From the NCBI GenBank assembly GCA_947625655.1, contig CANQPD010000002.1, positions 62,001-126,000 of the forward strand: a stretch of 64,000 bases of DNA. The letters are read 5' to 3'. Source of the DNA: an uncultured Dysosmobacter sp. Its GTDB lineage: Bacteria; Bacillota; Clostridia; Oscillospirales; Oscillospiraceae. Numbering within the stretch: position 1 is the stretch's first letter; every line of letters starts with the position of its first letter. Both the position numbers and the translations under genes were made by a program. Below are positions 30,856-40,335 of the stretch, in pieces. The notes under the pieces are model-generated. The model ran no database searches and had not been told where the DNA came from. It worked only from the letters and a program-made list of their open reading frames with translations.

Positions 30856-32094
30856 TCATTCCTCCCCGGCGGGGGCCTGTTCGCCGTCAGAAGCATCCGC
30901 GGCGTCGTCCGCGGTGTCCTCAAACTGGGTGTTCTCCTCCGTGACGACGCGGACGGGGTCGCCGTCGGCCAGGTATGCCTGGCCCACCGTCACCAGCTGC
31001 TGGCCCTCCGTCAGGCCGGAGAGGACCTCGGTGACGCCGCTGCCGGTGAGGCCGGTGGTGACCTCCACGTATTTGGCGGTATCGTTTTCCACCACATAGA
31101 CGTACTGGATGTCATTGCTGGTGAGGATGGCCTCGGTGGGCACCACGATGGCGTTTTCAGAGACGTCCGTGTGGAAGGTCACGTCGGCGAACATGCCGGA
31201 GAGCAGGCCGCTCACATCCGCCGGGACCGTGAGGGTGACGGTATACAGCTTGGTCTGCAGGTTGGCCGCCCGCTCCACGGAGCGGATCGTGGCGGTGAAG
31301 CTCTGGCCGATGGAGCTGACGTACACGTCGGCGGTGTCGCCGGCGGCCAGCTTGGGCACCAGGGTCTCGGAGACGGAGGCCGTGACCTTCATCTGGTCCG
31401 CGCCGTCGATGACCGCCAGGGGCATGGAATTGGAGATGAAGCTGTTCTCCACGGCGTTCATGGTCACCAGGGTGCCCGCCTGGGGGGCGATGACGTTGCC
31501 CGCCTGGTCCACGTTCTCCAGGGCGGTGTCCAGCTGCTCCAGGCCGCTTTTGGCGTTCTGGATGCCGGCCTCCAGCTGGCTGAGGCCGGAGTTGCGGCCG
31601 GCCACGGCATTCTGGTAGTTCAGCTCCGCCTGGTCGATCTCCAGCTGGCTGGCGGCGCCGATCTCAAACAGGGCCTTGGTGTTGTTCACGTTGTCCAGCG
31701 CCATGGAGACCTGCTTATCCAAAATGGCCTTCTGATCCTGATAGCTCTGGACGGCGGAGTTGTAGCTGATGCGGGCGGCGTTGTAGCTGGAAAGGGAGCT
31801 GCCCAGATCCAGGGTGCAGAGGATATCCCCCGCCTGGACCTGGTCGCCCGCCTGGGCGTACACCGCCGTACACTTGGCGGCGGTGGCGATGAGGATGGTG
31901 GACTCACTGTCCGCCGAGATCTTGCCGGAAACCTTGTTCTCCGTGGCGATGATATCCGCCCGGACCGTCTCCACCTGGACGGCCACGCCGGCGGCGGGCT
32001 GCTCCGCCTCCTGCTCCCCGCCGCCGCAGGCGGTCAGGGACAGGATCAGAACAGCGGCGAGGGAAAGTGCGATGATACGGCTGTATTTTATCAT
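30856..32094 (-). CDS. RND efflux periplasmic adaptor (MFP/HlyD family lipoprotein)
   Basis: 412 residues. A lipoprotein signal with cysteine 23 (ILSLTACGGG) anchors it outside the membrane. A lipoyl-like half-motif (AVYAQAGDQVQAGDIL), a helical hairpin (about 115-200) and a beta-barrel region follow. It links the RND pump to a partner outside the membrane. An acidic tail (EDTADDAADASDGEQ) ends the protein. It lies between the TolC-like and RND genes with short gaps (17 and 6 bp). Confidence 0.9.
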   Translation of the reverse strand: MIKYSRIIALSLAAVLILSLTACGGGEQEAEQPAAGVAVQVETVRADIIATENKVSGKISADSESTILIATAAKCTAVYAQAGDQVQAGDILCTLDLGSSLSSYNAARISYNSAVQSYQDQKAILDKQVSMALDNVNNTKALFEIGAASQLEIDQAELNYQNAVAGRNSGLSQLEAGIQNAKSGLEQLDTALENVDQAGNVIAPQAGTLVTMNAVENSFISNSMPLAVIDGADQMKVTASVSETLVPKLAAGDTADVYVSSIGQSFTATIRSVERAANLQTKLYTVTLTVPADVSGLLSGMFADVTFHTDVSENAIVVPTEAILTSNDIQYVYVVENDTAKYVEVTTGLTGSGVTEVLSGLTEGQQLVTVGQAYLADGDPVRVVTEENTQFEDTADDAADASDGEQAPAGEE

Positions 32095-32111
32095 GATGCG
32101 GTCCTCCGATC

Positions 32112-33503
32112 TCAGTTCAGGATGCCGTGCTGCACGGCCCAGCAGTAATTGTTGTAGGACGAGAAGAGGTTGTTGGCGGAGGTCTTCACCGTCTCCTCCG
32201 CCGTGCGCAGCTCATCTTCGGCGCTGAGCAGCGCGTTTTTGGAGATGCTCCCCTGCCGGTACTTCAGCTCCATGGCCGCGTAATCTTCCTGTTCACAGGC
32301 CAGGGAGACCTTGGCGGCATCCAGGATCTGCTTGTTGTCCAGCACCTGGGCGTACAGGGCGCGGAAATTCAGCTCGTAGTTCTGTACGGTGTTGCTGTAT
32401 GTATACTGGGCCGCGTTCCAGGTGTGCAGGGCCTGCTTGGACGTCAGGCTGGTGCTGCCGTAGCTGTAGTTGTCCTTAAAGTCCTCCTTGGCGTCCTCCA
32501 GGGTATTGGCGGCGTCGTGGAGCTCCCAGCTCTTCTCCTTGGCCGCCAGCAGGTCCGCCTCCAGATCCATGGCGGCCAGCTGCTTTTCCGTGACCTCCGG
32601 CACCGGGCCCAGCTTGATCTCGCCGGTCTGCTCGGCCCCCAGCAGCATTTCCAGCTGGTATTTATAGGTCTTGATATTCATGCGCAGAGTCTCCAGGCCG
32701 CTGACCAGGGATTCCCGGCCGGCCTTGGTCTGGGAGAGCTGCAGCGCGGAGACCTGGCCCAGCTGATAGCGCAGCTCCATCTCCTCCACCGTGCGGTTCA
32801 GCGCCTCCAGCTGCCGCTGGAGGGCCGTCTCCTGGGTCTCCATGGCCGCCAGGGCCACATAGGTGGCCTCGCCGGCCACGATGATCTGATCCTGGAGGTT
32901 TTTCAGCTGGCGGATGGCGTCGGCGTTGTCCTTCTGCATCTCGCCGTCCTTGATGGCGTCAAACTGCTCCCGGACGGCATCGTAGGCCTGATCCAGCTGG
33001 TCATAGGTCTTATCCTTTTCGTACTCGCTCATGATAAGACTGCCGGAAAGCACCAGGCTCCACTGGGTCTTGGCCAGGGAGTTGAGCTGCTGGCGCAGGT
33101 CCTCGTACAGGTCGTCGTAGTCGATCTCCTGGATGGTCTGGACGCTCTCTTCCAGGATCAGGACCTGCAGGTTGTTCTCCCGCATCCGGCGCTCCACATT
33201 GGCGAAGGTCACCGAGCCCAGCTCATCCGGCACGATCTCCTCCGTCTCCGGCAGGGGCTCGCCGGTCTCCGGGTCCACCTCCGGTTCCGCGTCCGGCCCC
33301 GCCAGGGAGGGCGGCGCGCTCTCCGCGCCGTCTTCGGGCGCCTCTTCCTCTGTCCCGCCGTCTTCCGCGGCGGCGGTCTCCGCCATTTCGGCGGCCTGTT
33401 CCTCCGGCTGCTCCCAGCTCTCCTCTCCCGCCAGGGCCGACACCGCGCACACCGACAGCGTCAGCGCCAGCACCAGCAGCAGGGCAATGATCCTCTGTTT
33501 CAT
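32112..33503 (-). CDS. TolC-family protein
   Basis: 463 residues. A signal peptide (1-25, ALTLSVCAVSALAG) is followed by an acidic Pro/Glu-rich stretch (about 26-90) and long helices with TolC features (ENNLQVLILEESVQ; LRYQLGQVSALQLSQTKAG; LKYRQGSISKNALLSAED). In Gram-negative bacteria TolC spans the outer membrane; the host here is presumably monoderm, so this homologue must do something else, such as bridging the cell wall. It starts 10 bp after the TetR gene. Confidence 0.82.
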   Translation of the reverse strand: MKQRIIALLLVLALTLSVCAVSALAGEESWEQPEEQAAEMAETAAAEDGGTEEEAPEDGAESAPPSLAGPDAEPEVDPETGEPLPETEEIVPDELGSVTFANVERRMRENNLQVLILEESVQTIQEIDYDDLYEDLRQQLNSLAKTQWSLVLSGSLIMSEYEKDKTYDQLDQAYDAVREQFDAIKDGEMQKDNADAIRQLKNLQDQIIVAGEATYVALAAMETQETALQRQLEALNRTVEEMELRYQLGQVSALQLSQTKAGRESLVSGLETLRMNIKTYKYQLEMLLGAEQTGEIKLGPVPEVTEKQLAAMDLEADLLAAKEKSWELHDAANTLEDAKEDFKDNYSYGSTSLTSKQALHTWNAAQYTYSNTVQNYELNFRALYAQVLDNKQILDAAKVSLACEQEDYAAMELKYRQGSISKNALLSAEDELRTAEETVKTSANNLFSSYNNYCWAVQHGILN

Positions 33504-33513
33504 AAGTTCCTCC

Positions 33514-34143
33514 TCACGCAGGATTTTTCAGGCAGTCTGGGCGCAGGCTGCCGTATTTGATGATCTCCAGGCGCTCCACCAGCTCCTGCCGGTATTCCGC
33601 GCTCCGCTCGGGCTTGGTCAGGCTGTCCATCATGGCGGTGCCCAGGTTCAGCGTGGCCATGGAGAATACCCGCCGGGCAAATTCCGGGTCCTGCCGCCGG
33701 AGCCGGGAGGCGTCCAGCCGGTCCAGCAGCACCTCCAGGGGCTTGCCGGGCAGGCCTGACGTCAGCTTCTCCAGATCCAGCCCGACGTTGACCCGCAGAA
33801 GGCGGATCATCCTGTCCAGCTGAGGACTGCAGTCCTCCTCCCGCCGCTGGATGAAGCTGTCATAGGCCAGGAGCTGCACCCGGAAGATGTCCCCCTCCGC
33901 CTGGGTGAGCAGCTCCGCAAAGGACTGCGCGAAATGGTCCCGGATATCGTTCAGTAAGTAGGCAAAGAGGTCGGTCTTATCGGTGAAGTACTGGTAAAAG
34001 CTGCCCCGGGGGATCCGGGCCCGCCGGACGATCTTGTTGATGGACACATCGGTATAGGGAACGGCGGTGAACTCCTCCCAGGCCGCGTCCAGGAAGCGGT
34101 TCCGCTTCTCCTCAGGCAGGCGGAGAAACGTCTCTGTGCACAT
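33514..34143 (-). CDS. TetR-family repressor of the efflux operon
   Basis: 209 residues. The N-terminal HTH (NRFLDAAWEEFTAVPYTDVS, INKIVRRARIPRGSFYQYFTDK) is followed by a helical ligand domain with no named relative. ATG 34143 follows AAGGAGG by 8 bp; the frame upstream runs through the operators and is not coding. First gene of the operon, so it is likely autoregulated, with induction by pump substrates. Confidence 0.9.
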   Translation of the reverse strand: MCTETFLRLPEEKRNRFLDAAWEEFTAVPYTDVSINKIVRRARIPRGSFYQYFTDKTDLFAYLLNDIRDHFAQSFAELLTQAEGDIFRVQLLAYDSFIQRREEDCSPQLDRMIRLLRVNVGLDLEKLTSGLPGKPLEVLLDRLDASRLRRQDPEFARRVFSMATLNLGTAMMDSLTKPERSAEYRQELVERLEIIKYGSLRPDCLKNPA

Positions 34144-34165
34144 GGGAATGCCTCCTTGCAGAAAA

Positions 34166-34228
34166 TGACAAGCTGTCGCTTTATGACAGGCTGTCACCAA
34201 TTATACGGAGCTAACCCACCTATGTCAA
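34166..34228 (-). promoter_or_regulatory. Efflux operon promoter with two TetR operators
   Basis: TTGACA (34223-34228, complement) and TATAAT (34200-34205, complement) with 17-bp spacing. Two 13-bp palindromes lie right after the -10: TGACAGGCTGTCA (34184-34196) and TGACAAGCTGTCG (34166-34178), centres 18 bp apart. Binding there would block initiation. Confidence 0.8.
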
Positions 34229-34453
34229 TCGGTTTCTCCCGCCATTCCTGTTAATATTTTGTGAATTTCAGCGGCGGCCTGAACAATGCCTCGCTTTTTT
34301 GTCTGCTTCGCAGCCCTTTTGCAGGCATTCGATTCAACACGAGGGGGCTCCCGCCCCCTTGTCCTCCCCCGCGAAACGGAAATCTTTTTCTCCAAACAGA
34401 GGTTTTTTGACAAACTGAAGCGGGAGACGCCTGTTCGGCGTCTCCCGCTTTTG

Positions 34454-34849
34454 TCATATCTTCTCATCCAGGGGGCCAAGGGCCTCCCGCCAGGCCGCCA
34501 GCTCCTCGGCGTCCCGGTCATCCAGGGCGTGGAGGCCGCCCCGGGCCTCCATATGGTGGGTCAGCTCGTGGGAGAGGGTGGTGCGCAGCTCGTCCTCCCA
34601 GGTCTGCCGGTCCCAGTCCTCCTGCTCCGCCAGGGCGGAAAAGGAGCCGTAATACAGGTTGATGTACCGGCCCAGCAGGTCGTCGCAGTACTCCCCCAGA
34701 ATGTACATCTCCCCCGCCGGGAACTCCGGGTCCGGCAGGGCCTCCTCCAGCAGGTTCACCCCGCCGTTGAGCCCGTCGAACAGGGCCTCCGGGAAACTCT
34801 CGGCCATGCCGTCCAGCAGGTCGTTTACCTGGTCGATGGTCAGCAGCAC
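34454..34849 (-). CDS. Zincin-like metallopeptidase family protein
   Basis: 131 residues with the zinc motif HELTHH at 94-99, the normal position in the small zincin-like (PF06262) proteins. Their substrate is not known. GTG is the start codon; it overlaps the upstream HAD gene by 10 bp, so the two form an operon. A hairpin with arms GGGAGACGCC/GGCGTCTCCC lies just beyond its stop (about 34422-34446). Confidence 0.75.
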   Translation of the reverse strand: MLLTIDQVNDLLDGMAESFPEALFDGLNGGVNLLEEALPDPEFPAGEMYILGEYCDDLLGRYINLYYGSFSALAEQEDWDRQTWEDELRTTLSHELTHHMEARGGLHALDDRDAEELAAWREALGPLDEKI

Positions 34850-35508
34850 GGCTTGTCCCCTGTCAGGATCACGCGCTCCAGCTCTTCCACGGTGTCCGCC
34901 AGGTACTCGGCTCCGGCCTCCTCCAGGGAGGCCCGGGAGCGGAAGCCCCAGGTGACGCCGCAGGCCCGCATCCCGGCGTTGTGGCCGGTCTCGATATCCA
35001 CGCTGCTGTCGCCCACGAACAGCGTTTCCTCCGCCGACGCGCCCAGCTCCCTCATGACGCTGTGGACGCCGGCGGGGTCCGGCTTCGCCGGCACGCCGTG
35101 GACCTTGCCCCGCACCAGCTGGAAGACGCCGGGAAAATAGTGCTCCACGATCGCCTGGCTGAACTCGTCGGCCTTGTTGGAGTACACCGCCAGCTGGACG
35201 CCGGCGGCCCTCAGCCGCTCCAGCAGATCCCGGACGCCGGGATAGGGGGCGGTGGCGTCCATATTGTGGGCGCCGTAATACCCGGTGAACTGGGACAGCG
35301 TGTTCACCACCAGCAGCGGGCTGCGAAACTCCTTGGGAGAAAACTGGGCCACCAGGTTGGGAATGCCGTGGCCCACCATGGCCTTGAATTCCTCCACAGA
35401 ATGCTCCGGCCAGCCGTTCTGCCGGCAGACCCAGTTGCCGGCGCCGGCCAGATCCTCGATGGTATCCAGGATCGTTCCATCCAGGTCAAAAATCACAGTA
35501 CGATACAT
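34840..35508 (-). CDS. HAD-family hydrolase, phosphoglycolate phosphatase-like
   Basis: 222 residues. Motif I is [12 protein letters not shown] with D8 and D10, motif II lies in [11 protein letters not shown] and motif III/IV is [13 protein letters not shown] four-helix cap lies between motifs I and II (about residues 15-80). It resembles Gph/PGP enzymes that remove phosphate from small molecules. GAGG precedes ATG 35508; GTG 35514 is a possible earlier start. Confidence 0.85.
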   Translation of the reverse strand: MYRTVIFDLDGTILDTIEDLAGAGNWVCRQNGWPEHSVEEFKAMVGHGIPNLVAQFSPKEFRSPLLVVNTLSQFTGYYGAHNMDATAPYPGVRDLLERLRAAGVQLAVYSNKADEFSQAIVEHYFPGVFQLVRGKVHGVPAKPDPAGVHSVMRELGASAEETLFVGDSSVDIETGHNAGMRACGVTWGFRSRASLEEAGAEYLADTVEELERVILTGDKPCC

Positions 35509-35585
35509 AGGCACCTCACGTTTGATTTCATTATGCTCTTCATTTTACCAAGTTGTTATCCCTTTCACAACTGGTGGAAAAGCCG

Positions 35586-35614
35586 AAAGGCGCGGCAGCC
35601 GCCGCGCCTTTTTT
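35586..35614. terminator. Terminator of the histidine operon
   Basis: AAAGGCGCGGC (35586-35596), loop AGCC, GCCGCGCCTTT (35601-35611) and a T-run. It lies 28 bp past the end of the minus-strand his operon; the T-run is stronger on the plus strand. Confidence 0.7.
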
Positions 35615-35641
35615 AGACATTTCTTTGGGAAAACGTTTACT

Positions 35642-36475
35642 TTACAGGGGGCACTCCACCGCCCCCGCCGCCGTCAGCACCGCGGAGCGGGTAAAGCCCG
35701 CCGCCTGCGCCCATTGGGCGGCCCGGGCATAGCCGTATACCACTGTCTCCGCGCTGTGGCTGTCGGAGGTCAGGATGACCCGCCCGCCCAGGCGGCGCCA
35801 CTCCCGCAGCAGAAACTGCGCCGGGTAGGATGTGTCCCGGAACCCCCGGGACATGGCGCCGGTGTTGATCTCCAGCAGCGTTGCCGCCGGATCCGCGGCG
35901 TGGAGGGCGGCCAGCGCCGCTCTCCGGTAGCGGGGCGCGTCCTCGTCAAAGAATCTGTTCCCGGCGTTGAGCTTGGTGACAAGGTCGATATGGCCCAGGA
36001 TGGTGGGCCTCCGGGCGGCCATGGCCGCCACATCGGCGTAATAGCGCTCCGCCAGCGCCTGAAAGTCGCCGCCGGCCAGCTCTTCGCAGCCGGTGGTCAG
36101 CTTCCGTTCGTCCCAGTCCACACTGTGGTATTGGCCGGTCCGCCGGTCATACAGGTTGTGGACGGAGCCGATCCAGTAGTCCGCCCAGTCCGGCACCGGG
36201 TCCGGCGTGCAGCTGTCCTGCTCGATGCCAAGCAGCACCTCCATCCGTCCGGCGTATTCCTGCCGCAGGCGCAGAAGCTCCCGGCGGTAGGCCGTCAGGT
36301 CGGCAGGCAGGACGCAGCCGCTGTCGTGGGGGATGGGCGTGTGGCTGTGACCGGAGGCGCCGAAGTGCTTCACTCCCGCCGCATATGCCGCGGCGGCCAT
36401 CTCCGCCAGGGTGTTTTTCCCGTCGCAGAGGGTGGAGTGGGTGTGGACGGAACACAGGGCGGGCGTCAGGCTCAT
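35642..36475 (-). CDS. hisJ: Histidinol-phosphatase, PHP family
   Basis: Removes phosphate from L-histidinol phosphate (step 8 of histidine synthesis). PHP metal motifs: [11 protein letters not shown] (residues 9-19), [28 protein letters not shown] and LTSDSHSAE. 277 residues, as usual for HisJ. The ATG at 36475 overlaps the HisIE stop as ATGA. Last gene of the his operon. Confidence 0.92.
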   Translation of the reverse strand: MSLTPALCSVHTHSTLCDGKNTLAEMAAAAYAAGVKHFGASGHSHTPIPHDSGCVLPADLTAYRRELLRLRQEYAGRMEVLLGIEQDSCTPDPVPDWADYWIGSVHNLYDRRTGQYHSVDWDERKLTTGCEELAGGDFQALAERYYADVAAMAARRPTILGHIDLVTKLNAGNRFFDEDAPRYRRAALAALHAADPAATLLEINTGAMSRGFRDTSYPAQFLLREWRRLGGRVILTSDSHSAETVVYGYARAAQWAQAAGFTRSAVLTAAGAVECPL

Positions 36476-37107
36476 TGCATCCGCTCCTGCTTGACCTTGT
36501 GGTCCACCACGTGGCGCTTTTCCAGCTCCCGGGTGATGTCCTCCACGGTAATGCCCAGCTGGACCATCAGCACCATGACGTGGTAGGTCAGGTCGGCGAT
36601 CTCGTAAATGGTCTCCTCCTTGTCCTCCTTGCGGCCGCCGATGATGACCTCGGTGCACTCCTCGCCCACCTTTTTCAGGATCTTATCCAGGCCCTTTTCA
36701 AAGAGGTAGGTGGTGTAGCTGCCCTCCTTGGGGCTGGTTTTGCGGCCCTGGATCAGGCGGTACAGGCCCTCATAGCTGAACTGCTTCAACTCATCGGAGA
36801 GGTAAATTTCGTTGAAGAAGCAGCTCTCGCTGCCGGTGTGGCAGGCGGGGCCGTCCTTCACCACCTCCACCACCAGGGCGTCGCCATCGCAGTCGGCGGT
36901 GATGCTGACCACATGCTGGACATTGCCGGAGGTCTCGCCCTTGCGCCACAGCTCCTGGCGGCTGCGGGAGAAGAAGCAGGTGCGCCGCTCGTCGATGGTG
37001 ATGGCCAGGCTCTCGGCGTTCATATAGGCCAGGGTCAGGACCTGCTTGGTGTAATGATCCTGCACGATGGCGGGGATCAGGCCCTTTTCGTCAAATTTCA
37101 GTTCCAT
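36472..37107 (-). CDS. hisIE: Bifunctional phosphoribosyl-AMP cyclohydrolase / phosphoribosyl-ATP pyrophosphatase
   Basis: The N-terminal HisI domain (residues 1-105) has [22 protein letters not shown], split around Ser-Arg, plus [10 protein letters not shown] and GPACHTG, the Zn/Mg sites. The C-terminal HisE domain (about 110-211) has [20 protein letters not shown] and EEIADLTYH-type motifs. Catalyses steps 2 and 3. 14 bp after hisF. Confidence 0.95.
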   Translation of the reverse strand: MELKFDEKGLIPAIVQDHYTKQVLTLAYMNAESLAITIDERRTCFFSRSRQELWRKGETSGNVQHVVSITADCDGDALVVEVVKDGPACHTGSESCFFNEIYLSDELKQFSYEGLYRLIQGRKTSPKEGSYTTYLFEKGLDKILKKVGEECTEVIIGGRKEDKEETIYEIADLTYHVMVLMVQLGITVEDITRELEKRHVVDHKVKQERMQ

Positions 37108-37121
37108 GTCGCTCTCTCCTT

Positions 37122-37877
37122 TTATATGCGCATCTCCACGCCCCTGGCGCGGAGGAAGCGCTTCAAGTCCTTGATGTCCACCTGCTTCGAGTGGAAGATG
37201 GACGCCGCCAGCCCCGCGTCGATGCCGGGGTGGGTGAACAGCTGGGCGAAGTGCTCCATGTTCCCGGCGCCGCCGCTGGCGATGATGGGCACGCTGACAC
37301 GCTGTGCCAGGGCGTCCAGCATCTCCAGGTCAAAGCCGTTTTTCACGCCGTCGGTGTCGATGGAGTTCAGCACGATCTCCCCCGCGCCGTCTCCGACGCC
37401 ACGGGCCGCCCACTCCATGGCGTCGATGCCGGTATCCACCCGGCCGCCCTTGGCGAAGAGGCGGAACTGGCCGTCCACCCGGCGCACGTCCATGCTGAGC
37501 ACCACGCACTGGTCGCCGTATTTTTTCGCCGCCGCGGCGATGAGGCTGGGGTCCGCGATGGCCCCGGAGTTGACGCTCACCTTGTCCGCGCCGCATTTCA
37601 GCACCCGGTCGAAATCGTCCAGGGTGCGGATGCCGCCGCCCACCGTCAGGGGGATGAAGATCTCGCCGGCCACCCGGCGCAGGATATCCGTGAACAGGTT
37701 CCGGCCCTCCACGGAGGCAGTGATGTCGTAAAACACCAGCTCGTCGGCGCCGGAGGTGTTGTAAAACCGGGCCATTTCCACCGGGTCCGCCATGTCCCGC
37801 AGCCCCTCGAAATTGGTCCCCTTGACCACCCGCCCGTCCTTCACGTCCAGGCAGGGGATGATGCGCTTTGCCAGCAT
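37122..37877 (-). CDS. hisF: Imidazole glycerol phosphate synthase cyclase subunit
   Basis: 251-residue TIM barrel with catalytic D11 ([15 protein letters not shown]) and D130 region (LSMDVRR), phosphate-binding GGGIR and ASGGAGN loops. It pairs with HisH to make IGP and AICAR. Confidence 0.96.
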   Translation of the reverse strand: MLAKRIIPCLDVKDGRVVKGTNFEGLRDMADPVEMARFYNTSGADELVFYDITASVEGRNLFTDILRRVAGEIFIPLTVGGGIRTLDDFDRVLKCGADKVSVNSGAIADPSLIAAAAKKYGDQCVVLSMDVRRVDGQFRLFAKGGRVDTGIDAMEWAARGVGDGAGEIVLNSIDTDGVKNGFDLEMLDALAQRVSVPIIASGGAGNMEHFAQLFTHPGIDAGLAASIFHSKQVDIKDLKRFLRARGVEMRI

Positions 37878-37902
37878 AGGTTTCGCCTCGCTTTCAGTGC
37901 GT

Positions 37903-38619
37903 TCAGTCTTGCACGGCGGCGATGACCGTTTTCAGGTCCAGCCGCCCGGTGTACAGGGCCTTGCCCAGGATGGCGGCGTGGGTGCCGGTGCGTTTCAGCT
38001 CCTCCAGCTCCGCCAGGGAACTGACGCCGCCGGAGGCCGTCACCCGCAGGCCCTTGATCTCCGCCAGCTCCCGGTAGAGGTCCAGGTTGGTGCCGGATTC
38101 CGCGCCGTCCCGGCTGATGTCGGTGTAGATGACGGCGGTGACGCCCGCGGCGTACAGCCTGCGGCAGAAATCCACGCCCCGCTCGCCGGACAGCTCCTTC
38201 CAGCCGTTGACGGCCACATACCCATCCCGGGCGTCCACGCCCACGGCGATCCGCTCGCCGTACTTCTCCGCCATCCGGGCGGTGAAGGCGAAGTCCTTGA
38301 CGGCGACGGTGCCCAGGATGCACCGGCCCACGCCCAGATCCAGGTACTGCCGGATGCGGTCCTCCGTGCGGATGCCGCCGCCCACCTCAATATATAAGCC
38401 GCCCTGTCTGGCAATGGCGGCGATGGTCTCAAAGTTCGCCAGGGTGCCGTCCTTGGCGCCGTCCAGGTCCACCACGTGGAGGTACTTGGCCCCGGCGGCG
38501 ATGAAGTCTCTCGCCACGGCGCAGGGGTCCTGACCGTAGACCGTCATTTTGTCGTAATCGCCCTGGTACAGGCGGACCACCTGGCCGCCCCGCAGGTCGA
38601 TGGCGGGAAAAATCTGCAT
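37903..38619 (-). CDS. hisA: Phosphoribosylformimino-AICAR-ribotide isomerase
   Basis: 238-residue TIM barrel with D8 (FPAIDLRGGQVVRLYQGD), GGGIRTED and VDARDG; homologous to HisF. Catalyses step 4. In the operon between the PNPOx-like gene and hisF. Confidence 0.96.
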   Translation of the reverse strand: MQIFPAIDLRGGQVVRLYQGDYDKMTVYGQDPCAVARDFIAAGAKYLHVVDLDGAKDGTLANFETIAAIARQGGLYIEVGGGIRTEDRIRQYLDLGVGRCILGTVAVKDFAFTARMAEKYGERIAVGVDARDGYVAVNGWKELSGERGVDFCRRLYAAGVTAVIYTDISRDGAESGTNLDLYRELAEIKGLRVTASGGVSSLAELEELKRTGTHAAILGKALYTGRLDLKTVIAAVQD

Positions 38620-38640
38620 AACCCGTTCTCTCCGTTCTCG

Positions 38641-39111
38641 TTATAGATGCTCCTTGCAGGAGAGCTCCTCCACTTCCAGCTTGAAAACACACACGGCTTC
38701 CAGCATCTCCGGGGAGAACTCCCACCGGCCCCGGCCCGTGTTTTGCAGCATGATAGCCTCCAGGCCGGCCCGCTTCTCCTCCGGCGCCTCCACGATGGAG
38801 ACCCTTCCGCCGCCGATGACGCTGCGGAAGCGGGCGGAATAGCCGCAGGCTTTTTCGCTTTCGTTGAGCTTGTAGTGAGTGTCCATCTCGAAGCCGGCCC
38901 AGCCGGTCTGGCGGATCAGGTCGAGCTTGCGGCCCTCCTTCGCGCCGTGGAAGTAGAACACCCGCCTGCCCGCCTCCCGGACAAGGCCGAAGCTCAGGGG
39001 CACGATGTAGGCCCTTCCCCGGTCACAGAGGCCCAGGCGGCAGCACTGGCAGTCGGAAATGATCTCGTCGATCCGCTGGGGATCGGTGATCTCCCGGTCT
39101 TTTCTTCTCAT
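38641..39111 (-). CDS. Pyridoxamine 5'-phosphate oxidase-like flavin protein
   Basis: 156 residues with the split-barrel pattern of the PNPOx-like/NimA group: RLGLCDRGRAYIVPLSFG, VFYFHGAKEGRKLDLIRQ, and AGFEMDTHY. Such proteins bind FMN or F420 and often act as reductases. It is embedded between hisH and hisA (12 and 21 bp gaps). It is not a known histidine enzyme, so its role there is open. Confidence 0.8.
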   Translation of the reverse strand: MRRKDREITDPQRIDEIISDCQCCRLGLCDRGRAYIVPLSFGLVREAGRRVFYFHGAKEGRKLDLIRQTGWAGFEMDTHYKLNESEKACGYSARFRSVIGGGRVSIVEAPEEKRAGLEAIMLQNTGRGRWEFSPEMLEAVCVFKLEVEELSCKEHL

Positions 39112-39123
39112 AACGGCCCCTCC

Positions 39124-39735
39124 TTACAATTCCGCGAAGGCCTTCAGCAGCCGCAGGCCCGCGTCGCCGGACTTCTCCGGGTGGAACTGGGTGCCGTAGA
39201 CATTCCCGCAGCGCACCACGCCGGTGACGTCCACATTGCCGTATTGGGAGGTGCCAAGGGTGCTGGCTTCACAGTCCCTGGCATAGAAGCTGTGGACGTA
39301 ATAGACGTATTCGCCGTCGTTGAAATAGCGGAACAGCGGGTCGTCCTTTACGATCCGCAGGCTGTTCCAGCCCATGTGGGGGACTTTCAGCGTCTTGTCC
39401 TCCAGGTCGTTGTGGAGATCCACCACCTGCCCGGGCACCAGGCCCAGGCCGGGGTGCTCACCGTACTCAAAGCCGCGGTCAAACAGCAGCTGCATCCCCA
39501 GGCAGATGCCAAGCAGGGGCTTTTTCGCCGCCTCCTCCCGGATCACCGGCACCAGGCCGGTGGCGTCCAGCTTGGCCCTGGCGTCACCGAAGGCGCCCAC
39601 ACCGGGGAGGATGACGCGGTCCGCCGCCCGGAGGGCGGCGGCGTCCCGGGTGACCTCCGTCTCCAGCCCCAGGGCTTTCAGGCTGGAGGACAGGGAAAAC
39701 AGGTTGCCCACGCCGTAATCTACAATCGCGATCAT
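39124..39735 (-). CDS. hisH: Imidazole glycerol phosphate synthase glutaminase subunit
   Basis: 203 residues. Class I glutamine amidotransferase with nucleophile C78 (LGICLGMQLLF) and the His-Glu pair in TQFHPEKSG. Supplies ammonia to HisF. Its start abuts the hisB stop. Confidence 0.95.
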   Translation of the reverse strand: MIAIVDYGVGNLFSLSSSLKALGLETEVTRDAAALRAADRVILPGVGAFGDARAKLDATGLVPVIREEAAKKPLLGICLGMQLLFDRGFEYGEHPGLGLVPGQVVDLHNDLEDKTLKVPHMGWNSLRIVKDDPLFRYFNDGEYVYYVHSFYARDCEASTLGTSQYGNVDVTGVVRCGNVYGTQFHPEKSGDAGLRLLKAFAEL

Positions 39736-40323
39736 TTACAGCACACCTTTCGTGCTCGGGATCTCACCCGCGTGCCTGGGGTCCATGGCCGCCGCCATTT
39801 TCAGTGTCCGGCCCATGCCCTTGAAAACGGCCTCCAGAATGTGGTGGGTGTTCTCCCCCGCCATTTGGCGAATGTGGATGGAGGCGGGGCAGTTCCGCAC
39901 AAAGGCCAGCCAGAATTCCTTGGCCAGCTCCGTGTCAAAGTCCCCCACCTTGGCGCTGGGCAGCTCCACCGCCCAGCCCAGGTAGTCCCGGCCGGAGAGG
40001 TCAACAGCGCTGAGCACCAGCGTCTCGTCCATGGGCAGCAGGAACTGGCCGTAGCGGGTGATGCCCCGCTTGTCCCCCAGGGCCTGGGCAAAGGCCCTGC
40101 CCAGGCAGATGCCGATGTCCTCCACGGAGTGGTGGCAGTCCACCTGGGTGTCCCCGTGGCAGGTGACGGACAGGTCAAAGTCGCCGTGGCGGGCGAACAG
40201 CTCCAGCATGTGGTCCAGGAAGCCGCAGCCGCTGGCGATGCTGGCCTTGCCGGTGCCGTCCAGGTCCAGCGTCAGGGCAATCCGGGTCTCTTTGGTGTCT
40301 CTTTGAATGCTTGCGGTGCGCAT
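39736..40323 (-). CDS. hisB: Imidazoleglycerol-phosphate dehydratase
   Basis: 195 residues, the monofunctional form. Manganese-site motifs: DHMLELFARHG, DCHHSVEDIGICLG, and HHILEAVFKGMGRTL. Catalyses step 6. 12 bp after hisC. Confidence 0.96.
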   Translation of the reverse strand: MRTASIQRDTKETRIALTLDLDGTGKASIASGCGFLDHMLELFARHGDFDLSVTCHGDTQVDCHHSVEDIGICLGRAFAQALGDKRGITRYGQFLLPMDETLVLSAVDLSGRDYLGWAVELPSAKVGDFDTELAKEFWLAFVRNCPASIHIRQMAGENTHHILEAVFKGMGRTLKMAAAMDPRHAGEIPSTKGVL

Positions 40324-40335
40324 AGGCGTCCTCCT

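Noticed and set aside
30199-32148. 649-codon plus-strand frame opposite the efflux genes
   Set aside because: Low-complexity Gly/His/Val-rich translation, antisense to the RND and adaptor genes.
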